Made by a program: the position numbers and the translations under genes. From assembly GCA_037576215.1 (NCBI GenBank), contig JBANDB010000009.1, forward strand, positions 3,596,001-3,660,000: a stretch of 64,000 nucleotides of DNA, given 5' to 3'. Position 1 is the first letter of the stretch. Each line of letters starts with the position of its first letter. This document shows, one piece after another, positions 1 to 15,065 of this stretch. This DNA is from Armillaria gallica (Eukaryota; Basidiomycota; Agaricomycetes; Agaricales; Physalacriaceae). The notes below the pieces were generated by a model, which saw only the letters and a program-made list of their open reading frames with translations, had not been told where the DNA came from and searched no databases.

Positions 1-2499
1 GGGTATTTGACCTCTCTCAGGCAACCTGCTTTAATTGCACCTCCAGCCTCGGACGCCAATGGCAGTCAAACGCAGCCGAACGGAAATGAACTTGCCGTGG
101 GCGCGCATACAGGAGGCCTACCACTGGCTTCAAGCAGTATCTTACCCGCTCGACCGAACCTTCCAGACGATCCTGTCATACCGCACAACGGCTTTTCTAC
201 CCTCGAGGAGGGAGAAAAGGCATTCACGCACTTGTTGAGGAAAGCTGGAGTTGATGCCAACTGGACATGGGATCAGACAATGCGAGCTATCATTACCGAT
301 CCTCTGTATAAAGCGCTGAACTCCCTTGCGGAGAAAAAGAGTGTTTTCGAAAAAGTAGGTCTATTTATCATCTCCGAACATTTATTTCATTAATCGATAT
401 TCTCTAGTATACCACCTCTTTGAAAGTTAAAGAAAAAGAGGAGCGGGAGGCTCGACTGGCGAAATTAAGGCCGGCTATTCGAAACATGTTGAAGGGCAAC
501 CCGAGTGTGTTCCATTACACGACTTTTACAACCGCAGATAAGCTTTTCTCTCAACATCCCATCTGGCAGCAGGCAAGGATTGAGGCCGAAAGGAAACTTA
601 TATTTGAGGAATACATTCAAGATCTCAAGCAACGTGATGCGGTATGGCTCATTCTTCCTTTCCTATCTAGCTAAACTCATAATATTACTGTATCTAGCAA
701 GACAGATCTGCGGCTCGTACCCGAGCCACAGCCAAGGTGGTGTCGCTTTTCAAGCAACTTGATGTGGATGTTCTTACCCGATGGAGAACGGCTCACAACC
801 TCATTCTTGATTCAGATGAATGGAAATCAGACCATGAGCTCCAGAAACTTCCGTCTTTAGATATTCTACTGGCGTTTGAGGACTACAGCCGGGTGCGAGA
901 AAGGGAGTACGAGGAGCAGATGCGCCGGGCGCAGGTCGAAAAGACGAGGAAAGAAAGAAAGGCCCGAGAAGCTTTCAAAGTACGTTTGTTGACTGATGAA
1001 ACATATCGATATTACTCATTTGTACAACATTGCAGGCCTTACTTCGGGAGCTGGTGGAAAGCGGGAAGATCAAAGCGCGTTGCAAATGGAAGCACGTGTA
1101 TCCTCTGTTTAGTACGGATGAAAGATATCTCAACATGCTGGGAAATCCGGGCTCCAACCAGCTGGAGCTTTTTTGGGATGTGGTGGATGGTCTTGACCAG
1201 AAATTGGATGCCAAGATTGATGTGGTCACTGAGGCGTTCAAAGGGTACAGGGCGGAAGGCGTTGAGGGAGACACCGAAGCATCGGGCTTCGCCGTTGGGC
1301 CAGAGACTACGGAAGAACAATATCAGAACGTTCTCAAGGCTGTCAGCAATGCAAACGTAGAGGCGCTGACATCGAAAGATATTCACAACATCTATGCTGC
1401 TGTAAGTACGCGCCACTTCTTATTCTGATAATGAACTCATTGGATTGCAGTTACATGATACCGCGCTTCGAAAGCAGGCTGAGGAGAAACGTAAAGCGGA
1501 GAAGCGGCAACGACATCTGCAGGACGATCTACGATATGCATTAAAGAAACTTCCTGAACCATTGGATATCTCATTGTCTTATGAAGCTGTAGGCGCATAA
1601 GTCATTTCCATCATCATTGGTAGTAACATCAATTTCTAGGTCGTACCTTTCATCGAACACCTACCTGAGTACAAGGCCTTAGAAGACGATGAGTCCCGAC
1701 GATCGGCTTTTGCCAAATTTGTAAAACGACAGAAGGTATCCGTATTACTTAATTGCCACAGTCACATTACTCATTTTGTGCTAGGAACGCTTGCGCGAGA
1801 CAGCCGGTTCCGAGGATGGTGGGTCGACAACTAGCAGAAAGCGAAAAGAGCCTGCGCGTGATGGCGACCGCGAACACGACAGAGAGCGGGACAGGGATCG
1901 TGAGCGAGAACGCGAACGGGAACCGTCTTTTAGGGAACGAGACCGTAATAGGGAACGGGGCAAAGATTATGACAGAGACAATCGCAGACATCATTATCGT
2001 CATGATGACTACGACGGTCGACGGTCTTCCCGCGAATACACAAGAGTTGATAGGGACGAGAAAGACAGAGAACGTGACGGATATCGGCCGCGACACCAAA
2101 GGGATGAGAAGGACGACCGTAGACGGGATAGAGACAGAGACCGTGATCGGGAAAGAAGCTCGCGGCCGGACTATGGTCCCAACTATACCGACGTGCCCCC
2201 GCGGAAGGAGGAGCGAGATGAAGGTCCACCAAAAGAGGAACCGCGAGAGAAACGTGATGCTCCTGATGATAGGATTCCTGATGATCGCGCAGAAAAGGTT
2301 TGCGTCTATATCTATCACTGCAGGTAGTTTCTGACGGACAGCGCAGAGACCACGTTATGACCGGGAAGAAAGTGTGGGGAACAAGACAGCTGACATTCGT
2401 GCAGAGACTCCAGAAGAGGAGAAATATGATGACGTTATACAGTGTCCTCGAATGATTAGGACTGGTTGTTGCTTTATTGTTATAATCAAAGGCGAGTAA
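1..2499 (+). CDS. PRP40: PRP40-like U1 snRNP splicing factor, 3' part (5' end outside window)
   Basis: This is the C-terminal part of a pre-mRNA processing factor of the Prp40 family, which joins U1 snRNP to the branch-point side during early spliceosome assembly in the nucleus. The window starts inside an exon, so the WW domains are missing. Several FF-type helical modules follow each other: one around 190-354 (motif AFTHLLRKAGVDANWTWDQ), one at 440-640 (KLRPAIRNMLKG), one at 737-960, one at 1040-1240 and one at 1310-1560. The C-terminus is an Arg/Asp/Glu dipeptide-rich tail (1790-2330), as usual in Prp40 and other splicing factors. Introns can be placed at 355-407 and at several later positions (donor GTAGGT, acceptor TTCTCTAG). 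The stop at 2497-2499 assumes one last intron near 2297-2350, so the extreme C-terminus is uncertain. Family identity is inferred from the FF series plus the RD-rich tail. Confidence 0.85.
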
Positions 2500-2650
2500 G
2501 AGAGCAGAATATTTGTCCTTTGAGTACCGACGCGTACTAATAAGAGAGCAAAGGTTGCATTTATGGTACGTACAATTAATGTTAACGAGCCATAGGGAGG
2601 TGTAGAGAAACTAAATGAAAGAGCAACTTACGACCCTTCCATATTATAGT

Positions 2651-5076
2651 CTAAGCTTTCTCAGCATTACTAGTATTCTTTTCTTTCTCTTTGAGATCCT
2701 CTTCACTGTCAATAACACGCCCGTCAATGCCGACGTTTTGTACAGCATTCTGGTGATCGCCCAGGTAAAAGTTCCGCATGAAGACTAGGACGATGAGAGG
2801 AAGGAACGCTGCAAAGAAATCAATGGAACTCGGGGCGAGATTTGGTAAATGTGTACTTACAAAGAATTAATGCGGGAAGGTAGAGAAGATAGACCGTGTC
2901 GTTGTAAGCTACGAAACAGGTCAGAATGTTAGATGTGTTGCAACAGGCAATAATGTGCCCACCATAGATGACATTGGTCCTGTCTGTGTCGCCCAAAGTC
3001 CGTGCCGTTTTGATGGACCCAAATATCTTCTTGATCTCAGCCTGAGTCTTGTAGGGCAAATGCTTTTGGAGATAGAAGGGCATTTTACCACTGACAAAGA
3101 ATTAGAGCAATGTTTTAGTGAGAGACCAGAATGACTCACGTCCAGACTGCAGCGGCGATTGCATTGCCCACGCTGCCGCCAAGAGAAGTCCAAAGGGATA
3201 TGAGAGCAATGACTTGGGCTAAATCGGCATGGGGAACTGATGCTTGAGAGGCGACACGAGAACCGACAACACTGAATGCACCGCCGATAGCAATCAATAG
3301 TTGGGTCCAAACGAGAGCGACATCTCTGAAGAGCAGGGTTGGAATTCAGCAACAAGTAACAAGTGATATTGATCAGACACTTGCGTAGCATTGTCGCCTC
3401 TGGCGTAGAAGGTTAACCCCATACCGCTGCGAAACATGTCATGTTAGTTCCCATGTTAGCGACATTGATTCCTTACATGATTCGAATACACAGGCCGGTG
3501 AATTGTAGCGCCTAAATGACATGAGTTAGCAATGGGAGTATAGTAGCCCTCGACTCGATACTCACTTTGTAACGGTGAGTGTAACGTTGGATCAATCCTG
3601 CCACGATACCGAAAACACAAAGACCAACAGTAACAGTCTTGTTAAAGTACGTCCAGTCACGAGTGGTCCTATTGACTCTATAAGCTGCCGCTTCTATCAA
3701 CTAGAGGAGTCTATACATACCAGTCCTTAACCACCCAGGTCCAACTTGAATAGTAGAGTGATCGCATATTTCCGGAAAGCATATAAAGTACATCAATGCA
3801 GACGGCTCCGAGGAAGGTCCTGTTGAGAACGCGTGGGGGCATAAGCGGGTATGGTGCCCACCACTTTTCGTATGCCGCAAAGACGAAAAGTAAAATGCCT
3901 CCAACAGTGACCATAGCAATCATGCTGGCTGCTCAGGGTATTGTAGTACTGCATCTTTGAAAAAAGATAATACACATACGATTTTTCCAGCCTCCCTTAG
4001 CATCGGCGTAGAGAGTGAAAGGCAAAAAGATCAGCGCCCATGCGGTTCCAAGCAGTATAAGCCCGAAAACATCCACATGAAGGCAGAAATCGCGAGCGAC
4101 GGTGAACCAGGTGACTTTCTCATTGGAGCCATCATTACGACGCTCCCATGTACTGGAAGCAATAGACACCATATTGTCTCGCTTGGACTTGTACTCTGCC
4201 CAGAACAAAACAACCAAACCAGGTGCCATCACGACTGGGAGCATAATCTAATACATTGTCAAGCAGAGAAGAGGCATGATCACTGCAGTTGTACTTACAA
4301 TGAAGATCCCATAGCCCCATCGCCATTTGTCCGGGATGAAACCATTAGTGATTTCAGCCGCAACGAAGGCGTTAATGATGTACGGAGACGACGGAAGAGC
4401 TGTCGCAAAGCCTCTCCATTTGAGCGGAGAGAGATCAGCCACGATGATGTCAGTAACCTAAACAAAAACTCATTGTGAGCGGGGACATCGACCAGGACGA
4501 CCGACCTACAAGGTCTAAACCTGTGGTCCCAATTGTGTATATCACTTCTCCGGCGCAAACTGCGCCTACCGTTGAGGAGGAAGCGATGACGATGTAACCG
4601 ATTATGTACTAACAGGAATTGAGATTAAACGAGCATAGAAGCAAAAATGAATGAACACTTACAAAAAATAGAGAAAACACATAAGCCCTAGGCCTTGACG
4701 TTATGTCCGCAAGCTTGGCAATAAACGGTTTTCCAACGGCAGCGATGATTTCGGCAGCTACCTCAATTGTTCCGATAGATGAGTGCGACGAGAAGGCAGA
4801 GGTAGCAAAGGGCAAGAAACTGCTGGTGGTGTTGGAGTCGAGGGAATAAACGTAGGCAATGAGGGCGATACTCAAATAGAGTACCCATAGAGGCGCGCCA
4901 TTGCCGCCAAAGACCTTGTAAAGGGCTTCGATGCGCGCAACACCGGCAACTTGAACCTCACCCTCCTTGGGAGTTTGACTGGTGCTCGGCTGAGAGTCGG
5001 GATCGCCCGCCTTCTCGACAGAGCTCTCTGTCTCGGAGTGGGACTTGGTCTCTTCGATGGGTGCAGCTCGCTCCAT
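2651..5076 (-). CDS. MFS siderophore-iron transporter (ARN/MirB type)
   Basis: A multi-exon major facilitator superfamily transporter, most like fungal siderophore-iron:H+ symporters (Arn/Sit/MirB). After a polar N-terminal tail (start 5076, MERAAPIEETKSH) the first membrane region reads LWVLYLSIALIAYVYSLDS, with the SLDS motif that is typical of this subfamily. It is followed by a loop containing AKLADITSRPRAYV, the usual MFS loop. Later exons encode further hydrophobic segments and the region matching GGSVGNAIAAAVW near 3160, which is highly conserved in siderophore transporters. The C-terminal tail is charged (Glu/Lys-rich) and ends at 2651. At least eight short introns interrupt the gene. 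It would sit in the plasma membrane or endosomes and take up ferric siderophores. Substrate specificity cannot be read from sequence. An alternative in-frame start lies 42 bp upstream at 5118. Confidence 0.8.
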
Positions 5077-5881
5077 AGCACAGGGGTGACCGCTCGTAAA
5101 AAAAGAGGGACGAAACACAAAGTTACCTCAGAAATCCCATCTTATATGGATTCGGGAAAAAGAGCCGGGCGTCCGAGTAGATCCATGCGCAGACGGAGTT
5201 AAATCCGAGTTCGAAAATTCGAATAAGGTGCCTTGTGGTGAGGGCAGACTAGTGTTTCTTGAATGATGATCCCCTCAGTGGCGCAATCGACACGCGTCGC
5301 TCTCTCCTACCTAAAATCTTGAATTGTAATTGTAAGAGCATCTATACGTGTACTGACTGAAGATAGAAGATACCTACGACGACCACCCTGGCCCGTAGAA
5401 GTCTGCGAAGCGGGCAGGTGAACTTTTCAAGTTTTAGATCCGATCAAGAATGGTTGCCATATGTTATCTGATAAGCCGAACGCAGTTATCTGATAATCGT
5501 AACCGAAGAGCCCAGATCTGATTCTCGGGCAGTTCCTTGGCTCTCGAGCTGGGATTAGTCGTCTGGCTGAACGCCTCATCTGTAGCAGTGGATTACTCGA
5601 GCTGTCCAGACATTCAGTGCTGTACGCCCCCTCAGAAAGTAAGAACTCCCTTGTTCACGCATGCCGGAAGAATTTTGAATCTAATCTGATTGATTGTTCT
5701 AGAAATCTAATCTGCAGTAACTTACTCCGGTTCACAGATAAATTTGACGACCGACAGTGCATGAGCTCCACGCTCCACAAGGTTGACCTGTAGTAGCTCC
5801 TGTATATATTGAAGCAGAGATTGGATGTTAATGGTTCAAGAACCTGTTGAGGGAAGATTCTGATTATCAGCTTCTCGCTCA
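5077..5881. other. Intergenic, upstream of the MFS transporter
   Basis: I see no supported gene in this 0.8-kb stretch. It should hold the promoter of the minus-strand transporter. Short TTATCTGATAA-type palindromic GATA motifs occur near 5466-5495 (TATCTGATAAG and TATCTGATAA). GATA sites are the binding signal of fungal siderophore repressors such as SRE/Urbs1, so iron regulation is plausible, but this is inference. Confidence 0.35.
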
Positions 5882-6955
5882 TTGCTGAAAACTTACAGGC
5901 TGCGCCGGGAAGTTCCTGGCTTGATAGTCCTTTCGGGGCAGGAATTTCTTCGTCATATCGTTGTGGAGGACCTAGACATCGCGGGAGGAATTACAGCAGA
6001 CTGCCGTAGATTTAGGAATATACCGAAATCGGTGCCGACTACGCCTTGGAAATCAAGCACAACGCGCCTGTTCCACCGCTTGTGCCTCACACGATGAAGA
6101 GTTCACCCGAAATCATTGATGACAAGAGTGACTTAACTCCACTCGTAGCTCATGAGACCTAGCCGGTACCTGACAGTGATAGTTCATGGAGAATAGCCTG
6201 ACATGCGATGATGAAGTCGAGCGCCATGACATAGTAGCGTAGGCAGAGGAGGTGGCGCAGATAATAATCACGCTTGACCGGAATCAGCGATGCAGATATG
6301 TTGACTTCAATTTTTGTCTCTGATAAATGAGCAAGTGGAGTCAGCCGTAATGGCCCTGGTGAGTTTAAACGCGTACCAGGTCAAGATGATCGAGGCTTAA
6401 AGACGCCATCTATGCGACCTTGGCCCGTCCGTGTCGGAAAAAACACAGGTGCGGCTCGAAGAGACGGAATCTGACGACCACTGCCTTTATTACTCAAAGG
6501 CACACGCCTTTACGCGACCATGCGCTCTGTCGGAACGCGCCGGAAATACGTCGCAGCTGTGGGACTTTGACGAAAAAAAAGGATCCTGAAAACTTGGGAC
6601 CGACGAATAGCATTTTATGCAACGGGCCCCACCGCGGGCGCCTTCAGCGCTAGTGTCACTGCTGCCACGTCGATGACCATTGGTTGACGTGCATCAATCT
6701 CTTTCTGAGGCGAGACCATGCGAACTTGAACCCTTCAGCAAGGAACGGTTCGCCGATTTTTTACCAAAGGTAACATTGATCGTTTTGGCCCGACTTGACG
6801 TAGACGATGCCTACCCAGGCCCAAGTGATCATCAGAATTCGGCAGAGCTAAGAAAAACTGCGCCTGCAACAAACGCGAAGTCTTTCTGTAGGTTCACTGC
6901 GCACAAACTCAAGGAATCAGATAATGCAAAGATAACGACAAGACAGGAACCAGTA
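5882..6955 (+). pseudogene. Fragmentary coding-like region, possible decayed gene of unknown family
   Basis: Several short plus-strand open stretches look protein-like but are in different frames and cannot be joined by clean introns: 5882-6097 (contains HIVVEDLDIAGGITADCRRF), about 6040-6160 (EIKHNAPVPPLVPHTMKSS), about 6430-6580 (SERAGNTSQLWDFDEKK), then in another frame 6580-6665 (TGPTAGAFSASVTAATSM), and 6680-6955. An 8-A run at 6573-6580 separates two of them. I do not recognise the family. The pattern fits an old pseudogene, or a gene with base-level errors. It could also be chance open frames. Confidence 0.25.
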
Positions 6956-7478
6956 TTATGATTGTATTGCATCTGCCACAGCTGGTATGCCAATGTCCCC
7001 AATCCTAAGACGCGTATACGTCTGCTTGTGTTTCTTCGTCTTTTGGTAGCCCTTTCTCCGCTTTTTCTTGAAGATGAACTCCATCTTGCCCTTTGTATGT
7101 TCCACTACCGTTGCTTCGATTTTTATGCGGTTGGCAGGTATGGTAGGGTTACCGCGCAGCGTGTATTCCCGGAGAGCCAATTTCGTGGATTTCATCCAAT
7201 GCAAGAACGTCACCGACTTTGACATCGCGTAGCCGGGGTATAGTCAGGACGTCTCGTGGAGACAAGACATACTTGGTGCCGACAATGGAGGCAACGACGT
7301 ATTGGGAAGGCTGAGAGCGAATGAGTTCGAGTGCGCTCGCTGCTGAAGATGGTGTCGCCGCTGTGTGGGTAGCCCTACAAGCAGTTCTGAAGAGCGACGG
7401 GCCTAAAACTACAGCTGGTCAGTAATGTATACAATAACAAGGAGCATACAACCTACCTCGACTGGCCAGGGCCGCCAT
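6956..7478 (-). CDS. MRPL49: Mitochondrial large ribosomal subunit protein bL21m (one apparent frameshift)
   Basis: Nuclear gene for the mitochondrial ribosomal protein homologous to bacterial L21, which binds 23S-type rRNA in the large subunit. The start codon at 7478 (MAALASR) is followed by an intron of about 55 bp (donor GTAGGT). The body reads QYVVASIVGTKYVLSPRDVL, then VKVGDVLALDEIHEIGS, then the family core EYTLRGNPTIP, VVEHTKGK, KKKRRKGYQKTKKHKQTYTR and LRIGDIG. The conserved EIGS and REYTLRG halves are in different frames. One extra base in the CCC/GGG area at 7168-7172 would explain this, and no intron fits. A true lesion here would remove the rRNA-binding half, so an assembly indel is more likely. 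It shares a 147-bp upstream region with ATP1. The symbol follows yeast naming for bL21m. Confidence 0.85.
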
Positions 7479-7625
7479 CGCTGTGTTCGACAATGAGCTC
7501 GGCAGAAAGCTTGGAAATGTTGGGGCGCCGCCGGAGCGGAGTCTGAATTTAAAATTATTTCCGAATCACGCCGATTGCGGTCAAAGTTTCTCGACCATAT
7601 TCCACCTTCCCCTCTCTCCTCCTCC
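7479..7625. promoter_or_regulatory. Shared divergent promoter of bL21m and ATP1
   Basis: Only 147 bp separate the start codons of two nuclear genes for mitochondrial proteins that point away from each other. The sequence must carry both 5' leaders and probably a bidirectional core promoter. It includes an AT-rich patch (AAATTATTTCCG) and a TC-rich patch just before the ATP1 start. Co-regulation is inferred from the arrangement only. Confidence 0.5.
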
Positions 7626-9724
<2,099 letters not shown>

Positions 9725-10030
9725 TTTACTTAGAGAGTATACGCATGATGTTGGCGGACAAAAATGAAATGCATTTCCTCCTTAACACTTATGTGATTCG
9801 GAGGGCAGTATTTCGTATCGTCTAGTATAAGGACATCATTTTGTCGGTGGATGAGAAGAAAGATTGGGCCTTAGAAGCTCTTGGTACAATTGTCTCGTGT
9901 ACTTGTAATTATTGAAGCGGGACACTGCTCGCGATCTTCCGCGTACTTTAGGGGAGTTACGTCATTGAGCTTCTCGACTGCGATCATTTGAAATGAGCGC
10001 CCGCACAGACCCTGCTTCCATTCCACCACC
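9725..10030. other. Intergenic between ATP1 and the claudin-like gene
   Basis: About 300 bp with the ATP1 3' end (AT-rich, TAATTTACTT just after the stop) and the promoter of the next plus-strand gene. I see no other feature. Confidence 0.5.
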
Positions 10031-10892
10031 ATGCGCAAAACATCCTACGGCGTTACCGCTGTCTTTTGTGCCGTCGTGCTCATTCTTGTAATTTCCTTCA
10101 TTTTACATTCGTATTGATCGTTGATTAACAACTGTTCATACCAGAATATCCTTGCTTCAACACGAACTGACTGGTTGGCTTGCCATCTCTTCTGACGACG
10201 AATAACTTGTTAACAGTATACTCAAGGCTCGTCTACAAAACCCCTGAAATCTTCCACAGCAAAATCATCGTTCGATATGGCTTGAGAGAGCTTTGCGAGA
10301 CCAAAGTTATCAGCCTGCCTGACTCGGACACAGACCGTAACTACACCGAGAGGAGCTGCCGTCGCTTCCCCCTCACCAAGACCGATGAATGCCAGAACGG
10401 GAACGAAAGATTTTGCGCGTCCTGGACGAGTGCAGGATACGCCGTGGAGTTAGGCATAGGCTTCTCTGCGGTCTCACTCGTGGCGATCATGTTTGGAGTT
10501 AGCACGCATTCGAGGAGAAGGCGGATTTGGAGGGCTGTTGCGGGGTTGGTGGCACTTCAAGGTGAGCTTCGCCTTCTCTCTATCGTTTGGAGCCGTGATT
10601 GATGTGGTATTCTAGCTGTGTTTCAGCTCCTCGCATTCGGACTCGTTACAGATATGTATAGGACTGAAGATATCCTACCTTTGACCAGGCGAAGCCCGGT
10701 ATGTTTACATATACTAGCCTGAGTGACGGACACTGATTGCTGCCGCTACCTAGGAACCGCATATGTTGTTAACACATATCCTGGATCGCCAGCATCCTCA
10801 TTGTTATCGGTGTGGTGACCACCGGTATCTCGGCTGATCAGGGCCACCGATGGGCGGCTGGGAACAGAGCTTATCGACAGCTACCCAGTTAG
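10031..10892 (+). CDS. Claudin/SUR7-like four-helix membrane protein (one apparent frameshift)
   Basis: A small integral membrane protein of the PMP22/claudin-like kind found in basidiomycetes; its function is not known. Exon 1 (10031-10087) encodes helix 1, TAVFCAVVLIL. After two introns (10088-10144 and 10174-10226, the second with a weak GTTGGC donor) comes an extracellular loop with Cys residues (RYGLRELCE, CRRFPLTKTDEC, ERFCASWTSAGY). Helix 2 follows (LGIGFSAVSLVAIMFGV), then the basic loop SRRRRIWRAV, helix 3 (AVFQLLAFGLVTDMY) and helix 4 (WIASILIVIGVVTTGISA). The tail DQGHRWAAGNRAYRQLPS ends at 10892. The frame changes by one base near 10773 (AACACATATCC), just before helix 4, and no intron explains it. 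The cysteine-rich first loop resembles claudin folds, but the assignment rests on topology only. Confidence 0.6.
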
Positions 10893-11252
10893 CTTGAACG
10901 CCCATTGTGTCCTGTTCCTTTTTCGAAATACGCGCACTGATTCGTTTGGTGATTGTACATATATATATATAGTCTAGGCATACCTTCTACAATGATTCCT
11001 CGGTGTCGTTTACATACAAGATGAAATGAACTGCCGTTTTGCGTTGGTTACGATTCGGTCTGAACCTTCCGAACCCTGATACATGATACATATCGCCACC
11101 CATCCAGCTGGCATCTAAGCTATCTACGAGAGCATATGTGGGACCCTGGTCTATTATGACTCAGAAGTACGAAGGCTAGTGTGATCCCCCACTGAAAAGT
11201 TGGCAAGATTAACGGGAAGATGTAGGATGGTTTGTACTAAAGTCTGTCCAAG
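10893..11252. other. Convergent 3' intergenic region with a short TA repeat
   Basis: The stretch lies between two convergent genes and should contain both polyadenylation regions. A (TA)-type run (ACATATATATATATAG) lies at about 10957-10972. I see no gene. Confidence 0.5.
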
Positions 11253-12990
<1,738 letters not shown>

Positions 12991-13326
12991 TATGTATTAT
13001 CCGGTATATATTTCGTTATCATTGAAATTGAATGTTTTCGCCAGTCAAAGCAAGGGTATTTTTCCAGTCCAGCTTGGACGAAGAAATGAAGCTCTAGGTG
13101 GTTCCTTGGGAAGCGTTAAGTTAGTAGGCCATGCGTTGCCGCCAAGAACATGGGAGATATTTATTTACTTTGTTATTTATTTTGTCTTTGTCAAGTACCA
13201 CGGGTGGCAGTGCCATTAGTTACGCTCTTTCCACCACCAGCGGCGTATATACCCCATCTTCCTCTATTGTCCAGTCTGACGGCACGGCGTGGACACCGAT
13301 CTGCTCTTCGTTCGCGAAAGGGTAAC
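12991..13326. promoter_or_regulatory. Divergent intergenic region between GH47 mannosidase and GDA1
   Basis: 336 bp separate the start codons of two genes that both act on mannosylation in the secretory pathway. A TATATATTTCG patch lies near 13002-13012 next to the GH47 start, and an AT-rich block at 13155-13190. A shared promoter is inferred from the arrangement only. Confidence 0.4.
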
Positions 13327-15064
13327 ATGCTATCCCCTCGCTCATCCAACTATGATCGCATTGAGGGTGGAATGGGTCCCAGTAGAGGGTATCCAGCGAA
13401 ACAGAAATTCGCGTGGAAGAAGTTTGCTGTGGGAGCTGCAGTCATTATAGGACTTGTCTGGATTTTCGGTCCCAGAGAGAGGAGACACATACCTTCGTGG
13501 GTATCAGATTCGACAGCAGAGCTTGAAGAGAGCCGTACGTTCCTTGCATTTCTAACACGCGTTTATCTCAAATTCGAGACAGATACAACGACTCCGTGGT
13601 CTCCTTCAAAGCCCGTGACCCGACCAGCCCGCCTACTCTTCCTGCAGCGCCAAACAATCCAAACAAACAGCCACCCCTCTCTCCGCCCGACGACGACGAC
13701 GACAAGCCCGTGTCCTTTGATACTGATCCCAATCCCGCCGGTACTACATACTGCGATTCACCCTACTCATCTACCGTGCCTCTCATTCAATACGCCCTTA
13801 TGGTTGACGCTGGATCGACGGGCTCACGCATCCATATCTACAAGTTCAATCACTGTTCTGCCTCGGGTCCAACATACGAATACGAAGTCTTCAAAATGAC
13901 ACAGCCTGGGCTATCGCATTTTCCAGATGACCCAGAAGCCGCTGCCAAGAGTCTGGATGTGCTCATGGCCGAGGCGGTCAAGACGGTGCCAGTATCACTG
14001 CAAAAATGCGCGCCTGTTGCAGTCAAGGCTACCGCCGGCCTGAGGATACTAGGTCCCGAAAAGAGTGCTGCCATTTTGGACAAAGTCAAGGAACATCTTA
14101 GCACATCGTATCCCTTCCCACTCGTAGAGCAAGGTGGCGTAGAAGTAATGGACGGCAGTGAAGAGGGTGTCTACGCTTGGATAACTGCAAATTACCTTCT
14201 CGGAACCCTTTCATCATCATCTTCCACTTCGTCTCCAATCATGCCGTACGCGGTATTGGACCTTGGCGGAGCATCCACCCAAATTGTCTTTGAACCACGG
14301 TGGGAACAAAGTGAAGGCCGCCTCGAAGAAGGGGAACACAAATACGACCTCACTTTCAGCGGGAAATCCCACGTTTTGTATCAACACTCCTATTTGGGGT
14401 ACGGCTTAATGCGCGCTAGGCGACATGTCCACCAACTCGTCGAATTCATGTCATCAATTCGTCCCGCCGCGTCTTCAAACGGAAAAACTGCGCAGATAGC
14501 GAACCCTTGTCTGGCACGCGGCACTACCAAGGACGTGGAAATTGACGGCCGTGGTTTGACCATGTACGGTGAAGAGATCGGCTCTTATGAATCATGCAAC
14601 CGTATTGTCGAGTTGGTGCTTGCAAAAGATGCCGTTTGTGAACTCAAACCGTGTTCCTTCAACGGTGTTTATCAGCCGTCGCTTTAGACTCCTTTCCCAG
14701 CCCGGGCGGACGAGTCCTTCTTCTCTCGTATTTCTATGACCGCGTATCCCCCCTCCTTGCTCCCGGCGTGGAATCTTTGACTGTCGGGGGCATCGCTGAC
14801 CTTGCAAAGACTGTATGCCAAGGTAGACAGGCTTGGCTCTTGCACCCTCACTGGGGTACAAATCCAGAGTTGATGGAGGAGCTGGAGGGTCGTCCGGAGT
14901 GGTGTTTAGATCTCACCTTCATGAACGGTCTACTCAGGCTCGGGTACGAGTTCGGTGATGAGAGGGACGTGACTATCGGTAAGAAGATCGCTGGGACGGA
15001 GTTGGGCTGGTGTTTAGGTGCCACTCTTGCCATGATTGGCGGTGAGCTGAAGTGCCGGGTTTAA
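13327..15064 (+). CDS. GDA1: GDA1/CD39-family nucleoside diphosphatase, copy A, full length with one frameshift
   Basis: A Golgi GDPase/UDPase of the GDA1/CD39 family. It hydrolyses GDP to GMP so that the GDP-mannose antiporter can run. The protein has a short cytosolic tail, one membrane anchor (FAVGAAVIIGLVWIFG) and an acidic, Pro-rich stem (SPPDDDDDKP). Apyrase conserved regions follow: DAGSTGSR, ATAGLR, GSEEGVYAW, LDLGGASTQI, and a C-terminal part ending KCRV. One intron lies near 13534-13584 (an acceptor ending CGAG gives a continuous frame). At 14680-14690 one base is missing relative to the reading frame, giving a TAG after QPSL. The sister copy B has CTTCTAGAC where this copy has CTTTAGAC. 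If the break is real, the protein loses about 125 C-terminal residues. The rest of the gene is intact, so this is either a recent pseudogene or an assembly indel. Confidence 0.85.
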
Positions 15065-15065
15065 T

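Noticed and set aside
1767..2334. Long open frames on both strands over the PRP40 tail
   Set aside because: They are shadows of the Arg/Asp-rich dipeptide coding sequence, whose repetitive codons keep other frames open.
10957..10972. TA repeat as a telomeric or centromeric signal
   Set aside because: Only about eight units in a 3' intergenic region; an ordinary microsatellite.
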